A stretch of 19,023 bases of DNA from CAYVBN01 sp964538565 (GTDB lineage: Bacteria; Pseudomonadota; Alphaproteobacteria; Rhizobiales; Xanthobacteraceae). Location of the stretch: contig CAZIGW010000324.1 in assembly GCA_964538565.1 (NCBI GenBank), forward strand, positions 1 to 19,023. Direction: 5' to 3'. The position numbers and the translations under genes are program-made. The first letter of the stretch is position 1, and every line of letters begins with the position of its first letter. Below the pieces are notes generated by a model. That model worked only from the letters and a program-made list of their open reading frames with translations, did no database searches and was not told the origin of the DNA. Of the stretch, positions 14,445 to 19,023 are shown one piece after another.

Positions 14445-14449
14445 TCCTC
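14445..14449 (-). promoter_or_regulatory. Ribosome site GAGGA supporting a TTG start
   Basis: On the minus strand GAGGA ends 4 bases before TTG at 14440. No ATG or GTG is better placed ahead of the membrane helix. This is the reason for calling TTG as the DUF2125 start. Confidence 0.5.
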
Positions 14450-14532
14450 GCGGTTGCGTAGGGGCAGCGGGCCTGTTAGGCGAAACGGAATGTCAGGCGA
14501 GTGTCAACGCCCCTCTCCAGCCTGCCGCCGTG

Positions 14533-15117
14533 ATGGATCCCGCCTTCGAGCACGCCGACGAGGATCTGTGGGTATTTGGCTACGGCTCGCTGATGTGGCG
14601 GCCGGGGTTTGCGTTCCTTGAGCGCGTACCGGCCCGGCTGGTCGGGCTGCATCGTGCGCTGTGCGTCTATTCCTTCGTCCACCGCGGCACCCCGGAAAGG
14701 CCGGGCCTCGTGCTCGGGCTCGACCGCGGCGGAGCCTGTCATGGCACCGCCTACCGGGTCGCGGCCCGCGAGCGGGCCGCCACGATCGCCTACCTGCGCG
14801 GACGCGAGCAGGTCACGAAGGTCTACCGCGAGACCGTCCGGGCGGTGACGCTCGCGGTCGAGCCCGAGCGCCGCGTGCAGGCGCTCACCTATGTGGTCGA
14901 CCGAAGCCATCCGCAATATGCCGGACGACTCAAGCTCGAGGAGCAGCTGCATCTCGTGCGCCAGGGTCACGGCCATTCCGGTCCCAATCGCGACTACGTC
15001 ATCTCGACGGTTGCGGAGCTCGAAGCCCTGGGCTGCCGCGATTCCGACCTCCACCGGCTGGCCGAACGGCTCAAGGGCCACGACGTTCACGCTCCCGAGC
15101 AGGTCGCCGAACGATGA
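14533..15117 (+). CDS. ChaC-like gamma-glutamylcyclotransferase
   Basis: This 194-residue cytoplasmic enzyme of the ChaC/GGCT fold cleaves gamma-glutamyl groups, in ChaC from glutathione, releasing 5-oxoproline. The substrate loop FGYGSLMWRPGF (YGSL at 17-20) opens the domain. GLHRALCVYSFVHRGTPERPGLVLGLD is the next conserved block. REQVTKVYRE carries a glutamate (E92) placed where ChaC proteins have the catalytic acid. HGHSGPNRDYVISTVAELE is the typical C-terminal block. The ATG at 14533 (or GTG at 14530) gives a normal-length protein. The preceding open frame is arginine-rich and overlaps the DUF2125 gene. No clear ribosome site is visible. Confidence 0.9.
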   Translation: MDPAFEHADEDLWVFGYGSLMWRPGFAFLERVPARLVGLHRALCVYSFVHRGTPERPGLVLGLDRGGACHGTAYRVAARERAATIAYLRGREQVTKVYRETVRAVTLAVEPERRVQALTYVVDRSHPQYAGRLKLEEQLHLVRQGHGHSGPNRDYVISTVAELEALGCRDSDLHRLAERLKGHDVHAPEQVAER

Positions 15118-15122
15118 CAGCG

Positions 15123-15210
15123 CATGGTCCGGCGAAGTGCGGGCGGTTCGCCGCAAGACCATGCGCCAGAGGACAAGTTCATGGTCCGGCGAAGTGCGGG
15201 CGGTTCGCCG
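15123..15210. repeat. Two REP-like palindromic copies in a convergent gap
   Basis: A 31-base unit beginning CATGGTCCGGCGAAGTGCGG occurs at 15123-15153 and again, identical, at 15180-15210, 57 bases apart. Each unit holds inverted arms CGGCGAA and TTCGCCG around GTGCGGGCGG. The first copy is extended by outer arms CATGGTC (15123-15129) and GACCATG (15157-15163), giving an imperfect hairpin of about 14 paired bases. The second copy lacks the right outer arm. Position and structure fit dispersed REP-type elements between gene ends. They could also help end transcription. In the antisense frame they encode a spurious RRTARTSPDH peptide repeat. Confidence 0.75.
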
Positions 15211-15241
15211 AGGCGAGGCGTCGCACGCCACCGAAGGCTGT

Positions 15242-15997
15242 TCACGCGGCGGCGAACCCTCGGTTGGGGCGCGCGAGCGTGCCGCGGCCCTCGGCGATCA
15301 GCCGGGCGGTCGCCGTCTCGATCTCCTGCTGCAGCCGCTCGAAGAAGACATCCCGATCGAGCCCCGGCGGGATCGGGTCGAGAATCTCGACCGTGACCGT
15401 GCCGGGATAGCGCATGAAGCGTCGGCGCGGCCAGAACAGGCCGGAGTTGAGCGCAATCGGCAGGCAGGGAACGCCGCCCTCGGCATAGAGGTGCGCCACG
15501 CCGTGCTTGTAGCGCGGCTCGGCGCCGGCCGGCCGTCGCGTTCCTTCCGGGAAGATGATGATCTGGCGTCCGCGCGCAAGCTCGCGGCGCGCGCGCTGCG
15601 TCATGGCAGCCAGCGCCGGCTTGCCGGCGCCGCGGTCGACCGGGATCATGCCGCCGCGCCACGTGCACCAGCCGAACAGCGGAATCCACATCAGCTCGCG
15701 CTTGAGGATGTAGGTCGGATCGGCGAACAGCGGCAGCAGCGCGAAAGTCTCCCAGGTCGACTGGTGCTTGGAGGCGACGAGCAGGGCTCCGTGCGGAATC
15801 TTTTCCAGACCGCGCCATTCGACGCGGATGCCGCAGACGGTGCGCAGCAGCCAGAGATTGGCCCGGCCCCACAGCTTGGCGACGCCGAGGATTCCCCACC
15901 GGGGCAGCACCAGGCTGGGCAATGCGAGGAAGATCAGGAAAACGGCGAGGTTCAGATAGAACAGAAGATTGAACAGGACGGAGCGGACAAACAACAC
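15242..15997 (-). CDS. plsC: 1-acyl-sn-glycerol-3-phosphate acyltransferase
   Basis: This 251-residue membrane-associated acyltransferase makes phosphatidic acid from lysophosphatidic acid in phospholipid synthesis. A hydrophobic N-terminal segment (about 8-31) anchors it. The catalytic block is SKHQSTWET, where the usual H-X4-D is H-X4-E (H78, E83). FPEGTR (149-154) is the acyl-acceptor motif, with GGMIPVDRG between them. The start is GTG at 15997 with only a weak TGGA upstream. TTG at 15994 is possible. It lies 54 bases after the YdcF-like gene and is probably the last gene of the ftsE operon. Its end faces the REP-like repeats. Confidence 0.92.
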   Translation of the reverse strand: MLFVRSVLFNLLFYLNLAVFLIFLALPSLVLPRWGILGVAKLWGRANLWLLRTVCGIRVEWRGLEKIPHGALLVASKHQSTWETFALLPLFADPTYILKRELMWIPLFGWCTWRGGMIPVDRGAGKPALAAMTQRARRELARGRQIIIFPEGTRRPAGAEPRYKHGVAHLYAEGGVPCLPIALNSGLFWPRRRFMRYPGTVTVEILDPIPPGLDRDVFFERLQQEIETATARLIAEGRGTLARPNRGFAAA

Positions 15998-16051
15998 TGG
16001 CGAGATCCAGAGATTGGAGGGAAGGTCGGGTCCTGAGCGTCGTTCTCGAAA

Positions 16052-16777
16052 TCAGCTCTTCGCGTCCCCGTGGCCGGTGGCGAGCCGCGTGGAAGCGAGA
16101 ATCGGATCGATGCGCATGCGTACCTTGGCGGCGATGAACTTCAGATATTCGGACAGCAGCAGCCGCGTGTCCGCCGCGTTCGACCACCACGGCTCGACGC
16201 GGCGCTTCTCCGTCACGACCGGGAACGGAATGAGCGTCACGTCGGGCAGCTGGTGCGCGAGTTCCGCCATCGCGCGCGGCATGTGATAGCTCGACGTCAC
16301 CACCACGAGCGAGCGGAAGTCGTGCTGCTTAACCCAGCGCCGGGCCTCGATCGCGTTGCCGACGGTGTTGACGGCGGAATAGTCGAGATCGACGCAGCAA
16401 CCGAACATGCGCTCGTACTGCGGAACGAGGCGCGACAATTCCCCGGTGCTGGTCGTGCGATTGACGCCGGTGATCAACAGGCGCCGGCCGCGTCCCGAGG
16501 CGAGCAGTTCGACGGCGTCGACGATGCGGGAGGCCCCGCCGGTGAGGACCACGATTCCGTCGGCGTTGCGGTCGAGCGCGGGCTCGTCGGTCGCCACCCG
16601 CGAGGCGAACCACAGAAAGCCGACGAGAAGTCCGCAGCCGGCGATCGCTCCGCCCCAGACGGCGGCTCGCCACATCATCCGCAGCACGCGGCCCATGCGA
16701 GCCGTCCTGCGCGCGGCCTGTGCGCGCCGTACCCGTTCCGCAAGATCGTGGCGCCTCTTTGCCTCGCCGCCGAGCAT
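16052..16777 (-). CDS. YdcF-family (DUF218) membrane protein
   Basis: This 241-residue protein of the DUF218/YdcF/SanA/ElyC family has one N-terminal helix (about 37-58) and a Rossmann-like domain outside the membrane. Family marks are DGIVVLTGGASRIVDAVELL (near 73-92), RLLITGVN, VNTVGNAIEARRWVKQH and LVVVTSSYHMPRAM. Members such as ElyC and SanA affect envelope integrity, and the biochemical activity is not settled. The ATG at 16777 is preferred. A GTG at 16831 is open but has no ribosome site and lies 5 bases from the ftsX stop. Its place between ftsX and plsC fits an envelope role. Cysteines C48 and a CC pair near residue 126 are present. Confidence 0.85.
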   Translation of the reverse strand: MLGGEAKRRHDLAERVRRAQAARRTARMGRVLRMMWRAAVWGGAIAGCGLLVGFLWFASRVATDEPALDRNADGIVVLTGGASRIVDAVELLASGRGRRLLITGVNRTTSTGELSRLVPQYERMFGCCVDLDYSAVNTVGNAIEARRWVKQHDFRSLVVVTSSYHMPRAMAELAHQLPDVTLIPFPVVTEKRRVEPWWSNAADTRLLLSEYLKFIAAKVRMRIDPILASTRLATGHGDAKS

Positions 16778-16835
16778 CGATCCGAATTCCAGGCCGTGGT
16801 TGTACAATCCCCGCCCCGCGGGCGGTCGCACAGGG

Positions 16836-17819
16836 TTAGTCGATCATCTGCAGCGTGCGGTTGACAACCTGCTTGGACGTTAGCGCGGTTACGGCGGCAA
16901 TCAATCCGATCTGGGCGACGATGATCACGTAGCCCAAAGGCCCGATGGCGAAGGTCCCGAACAGCGCGGCGATTTCCTCTCCGGTGGCGGTGCCGCGAAA
17001 CCAGCTGCCCACCATGCCGGCCAGAGCGAACAGCAGCAGGGCCGTTCCCCCGCCGATCAGTCCGCCCTGCAGGCCGAGCACCAGGAAATGACGCTGGAAT
17101 TGCCCGGCCACGAACGCGTCTTTGGCGCCGATGAAATGCAGCACCTCGATGATCGGACGATTGGCCGCCATCGCCCCGCGGGTGGCGAAGGTGACGGACA
17201 ACATGGTGGCGACCAGCACCAGCGCGAGAATCGCGATGCCGCCGGTCACCGCCGTCCCGGTCATCGCCCGCATGCGGCCGATCCAGCCGCGGTGGTCGTC
17301 GAGAGTGGCGCTCGGAACCGAGGCGGTGAGGGTGCCGCGCAACCGTCCGAAATCCGGATGCTCGCCGGAGGCGATCCGCACCACGATCAGGCGCGGAATC
17401 GGCAGGTCGTCGAGGGAAAGCCCGGTGCCGAGCCAGGGCTCGAGCAGCTCCGCTGATTCGGTCCTGGTGTAGGGCCGGACCTCGGCGATGCCGGGCGCGC
17501 CGCGCGCGATCTCGGCGGCGCGGCGCACGTCCTGCTCGAGGTCGCGGCCGGGCGTCGGCCGCACCTGGATGGTCACTTCGCGTGCGACGTCCGACTGCCA
17601 TTCGGAGGCAGAGGCGGTCACGAGCGTCACCGCGCCCGTCGTGAGGGAAGCCAGGAACGTCATGATGGCGACGACGGCCACCAGCGCGTGCCCGGCGACC
17701 GAATCACGCGGCACGATCGGGGTGTCGCTGCGCGGTGGCGGCGCGAGCCGCGGGCGCGCGGGCGCAGGTGGCTTCACGGCTCGTCTTTCGCGCACATCCG
17801 CTCTCGCCGCGTCGACCAT
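16836..17819 (-). CDS. ftsX: Cell division protein FtsX
   Basis: This is the membrane partner of the FtsE ATPase, a type VII ABC system that works mechanically at the division site to activate peptidoglycan hydrolases. The 327 residues comprise a Pro/Arg-rich cytoplasmic N terminus (1-42), TM1 (44-69), an extracellular domain (about 70-190), TM2 (191-213), TM3 (246-271) and TM4 (296-316). RPIIEVLHFIGAKDAFVAGQF before TM3 is the conserved FtsX coupling segment. The ATG at 17819 lies 7 bases after the ftsE stop. An alternative open frame into ftsE is not needed. Downstream is the YdcF-like gene with 58 bases between. Confidence 0.93.
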   Translation of the reverse strand: MVDAARADVRERRAVKPPAPARPRLAPPPRSDTPIVPRDSVAGHALVAVVAIMTFLASLTTGAVTLVTASASEWQSDVAREVTIQVRPTPGRDLEQDVRRAAEIARGAPGIAEVRPYTRTESAELLEPWLGTGLSLDDLPIPRLIVVRIASGEHPDFGRLRGTLTASVPSATLDDHRGWIGRMRAMTGTAVTGGIAILALVLVATMLSVTFATRGAMAANRPIIEVLHFIGAKDAFVAGQFQRHFLVLGLQGGLIGGGTALLLFALAGMVGSWFRGTATGEEIAALFGTFAIGPLGYVIIVAQIGLIAAVTALTSKQVVNRTLQMID

Positions 17820-17826
17820 CACTGCC

Positions 17827-18486
17827 TCAATCGTAGACGTGCAGGCGCCCTTCGTGGAGGACCAGCCGGCGGGCATCATACTGGTCCATGAGGGCGATAT
17901 CGTGGGTTGCAATAATGACCGAGGTCCCGGATTTGTTAAGCTCGATGAACAGCCGAAGCAGCCGCTGGGCGAGGGCGGGATCGACGTTCCCGGTCGGTTC
18001 GTCCGCCAGCAGGAGTTGCGGCCGGGCGATGACCGCGCGGGCAATCGCCGCGCGCTGCTTTTCGCCGCCCGAAAGCACCGGCGGGAGCGCGCTCATGCGG
18101 TCGCCGAGCCCCACCCAGTGCAGCAGCTCGGTCACCTCCGCCCGGTAGGAACTCTCGGCCTTGCCGATGATTCGCAGCGGCAGCGAGACGTTCTCGTAGG
18201 TGCTCATGTGGTCGAGCAGGCGAAAGTCTTGGAACACGATGCCGATTCGCCGGCGCAGGATCGCAAGGTCGTCCTTGCCGAGCGCCATGATGTCCTGGCC
18301 GAACAGGGTGATCAGGCCGCGGGTCGGCTTGAGCGAAAGAAACAGAAGGCGCAGCAGCGACGTCTTGCCGGCTCCCGAAGGGCCGGTCAGGAACTGAAAC
18401 GAATGGGGCTCGATGCGGAAGTTCACGTCCCGCAGGACTTCCGGACCGATCCCATAGCGCAATCCGACATTCTCGAATCGGACCAA
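17827..18486 (-). CDS. ftsE: Cell division ATP-binding protein FtsE
   Basis: This is the ABC ATPase of the FtsEX complex, 219 residues, the family's usual length. Walker A is GPSGAGKT (35-42). The Q-loop region is IVFQDFRLLDH (83-93), typical of FtsE. The signature is LSGGEKQR (138-145), Walker B LLLADEPTG (158-166) and the switch histidine H195. The start is TTG at 18486, giving LVRFENVGLRYG, where relatives start MVRFENVGL. GGAGAGAGG lies just upstream. The upstream extension to 18603 is unlike any FtsE. A CtrA-type box lies 155 bases upstream, suggesting cell-cycle control. Confidence 0.95.
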   Translation of the reverse strand: MVRFENVGLRYGIGPEVLRDVNFRIEPHSFQFLTGPSGAGKTSLLRLLFLSLKPTRGLITLFGQDIMALGKDDLAILRRRIGIVFQDFRLLDHMSTYENVSLPLRIIGKAESSYRAEVTELLHWVGLGDRMSALPPVLSGGEKQRAAIARAVIARPQLLLADEPTGNVDPALAQRLLRLFIELNKSGTSVIIATHDIALMDQYDARRLVLHEGRLHVYD

Positions 18487-18487
18487 G

Positions 18488-18496
18488 CCTCTCTCC
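18488..18496 (-). promoter_or_regulatory. ftsE: Ribosome site GGAGAGAGG supporting the TTG start of ftsE
   Basis: On the minus strand GGAGAGAGG ends one base before TTG at 18486, placing GGAG 6 bases upstream. This and the family N terminus decide the start. Confidence 0.7.
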
Positions 18497-18641
18497 GTGC
18501 GGTGCTTTCCCGGACAACGCCGATCTGGCGACGCGCCCGCGCGAACACACCTCGGCGCACACTCGTGGGGGCTCCGGCCAGGACCGCCCCCGAACGGCCC
18601 CATATATCTTTACCGCAAATTGCGCGTCCGCGCCCATGCGG

Positions 18642-18657
18642 TTAACGGCGCGTTAAC
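18642..18657. promoter_or_regulatory. CtrA-type binding site in the ftsE / zinc-ribbon divergent region
   Basis: TTAACGGCGCGTTAAC matches TTAA-N7-TTAAC exactly, and its arms TTAACG/CGTTAA are symmetric, so it could act on either gene. A further half-like GTTAAC lies at 18717-18722. On the minus strand an AT-rich ATATATG (18601-18607) lies between the box and ftsE and could contain a -10. Binding is inferred from the motif only. Confidence 0.6.
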
Positions 18658-18768
18658 GACCGATCCGGCACCGTCACCGGGTCGCGTCAGTGTCTTGGTG
18701 TCACGGTTTCCGATCCGTTAACAGTGGCCGGATCGCTTGGCCATGCGTCCAGCCGTCCCGCTTCACTC

Positions 18769-19023
18769 ATGATGATCGTCTGCCCGACCTGCTCGACCTC
18801 CTACAACGTGCAAGTCGCCTCCCTGGGCGAAACCGGGCGCTCCGTTCGTTGCGTGCGGTGCCGGACCGTCTGGTTCGCCTCGCCGCCGAGCGCGCTCGCG
18901 GAGGCGGCTCAACCTGAAGCCGCCGTCGCCGCGCGGGACGACGGGACGGGCGGTCTTCCGTCCGGCTCCGCGGCGGCGTCTGGGGGCCCGGCTGCCGCGC
19001 GTGGCGAGGAGGACCCGCAACCG
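18769..19023 (+). CDS. MJ0042-type zinc-ribbon protein, N-terminal part (3' end outside window)
   Basis: The frame from ATG 18769 is open to the last base, giving 85 residues. The N terminus MMIVCPTCSTSYNV, followed by RSVRCVRCRTVWFA, forms a CxxC-x19-CxxC zinc ribbon (C5, C8, C28, C31) of the MJ0042 type. That domain is common at the start of alphaproteobacterial envelope or regulatory proteins. The following 50 residues are Ala/Gly/Pro-rich and probably a linker. In related genomes such genes often sit divergent from ftsE and carry a membrane segment later. That part is not in the window. The second ATG (18772) is an equally possible start. Confidence 0.85.
   Translation, partial: MMIVCPTCSTSYNVQVASLGETGRSVRCVRCRTVWFASPPSALAEAAQPEAAVAARDDGTGGLPSGSAAASGGPAAARGEEDPQP

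Noticed and set aside
14476..15231. Minus-strand open frame with repeated RRTARTSPDH peptide
   Set aside because: The peptide repeat comes from the two REP-like DNA copies, and the rest is antisense to the cyclotransferase gene.

Overview
The window is a high-GC chromosomal segment, about two thirds G+C by eye, with strongly G/C-biased third codon positions. It comes from an alphaproteobacterium, most likely of the order Hyphomicrobiales (Rhizobiales). The assignment rests on gene content and order: the etfBA-hbd cluster, tlpA next to argH, an LptM-like lipoprotein before lysA followed by a TIGR02302-type protein, and an ftsE-ftsX-ydcF-plsC run divergent from an MJ0042-type zinc-ribbon gene. 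I cannot name the genus. I see no tRNA, rRNA, CRISPR, insertion sequence, phage or conjugation gene. This is ordinary core chromosome, and the less usual signals lie mainly in small genes and intergenic DNA.

Layout. 1-540 is the 3' end of an acyl-CoA dehydrogenase gene. 763-1209 is a host-attachment (baeRF-like) protein, convergent with a minus-strand NAD(P)-binding epimerase-like gene (1255-2199). From 2496 the plus strand carries a HIG1-type two-helix membrane protein, a PduO-type cobalamin adenosyltransferase, etfB, etfA and a 3-hydroxybutyryl-CoA dehydrogenase. With the acyl-CoA dehydrogenase these form a fatty-acid and short-chain acyl-CoA oxidation neighbourhood: the dehydrogenase passes electrons to ETF, the hydroxyacyl-CoA dehydrogenase makes NADH, and the adenosyltransferase supplies coenzyme B12, probably for a mutase encoded elsewhere. 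Two tiny genes follow (6198-6431 and 6554-6754). The second resembles the YjfB putative motility family, and a perfect CtrA-type box (TTAA-N7-TTAAC) lies upstream of the pair. tlpA (minus) is divergent from argH, which is followed by lptM-like, lysA and a large TIGR02302-type envelope protein. The last is convergent with a minus-strand DUF2125 gene across a nested palindrome that contains both stop codons. A ChaC-like gamma-glutamylcyclotransferase gene runs divergently from DUF2125. It converges on the ftsE-ftsX-ydcF-plsC operon, and the gap between them holds two REP-like palindromic copies.

The right end holds the ftsE upstream region with a second perfect CtrA-type box, then the 5' end of a zinc-ribbon gene that runs out of the window. 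No gene-free stretch exceeds 300 bases. The longest are 2200-2495 (divergent upstream region, no clear motif seen), 18487-18768 (CtrA box), 541-762 (degenerate tandem repeat plus a hairpin) and 15118-15241 (REP-like repeats). I did not find a convincing new multi-gene system. The best leads are the two CtrA boxes, the paired small genes and the stop-codon palindrome.
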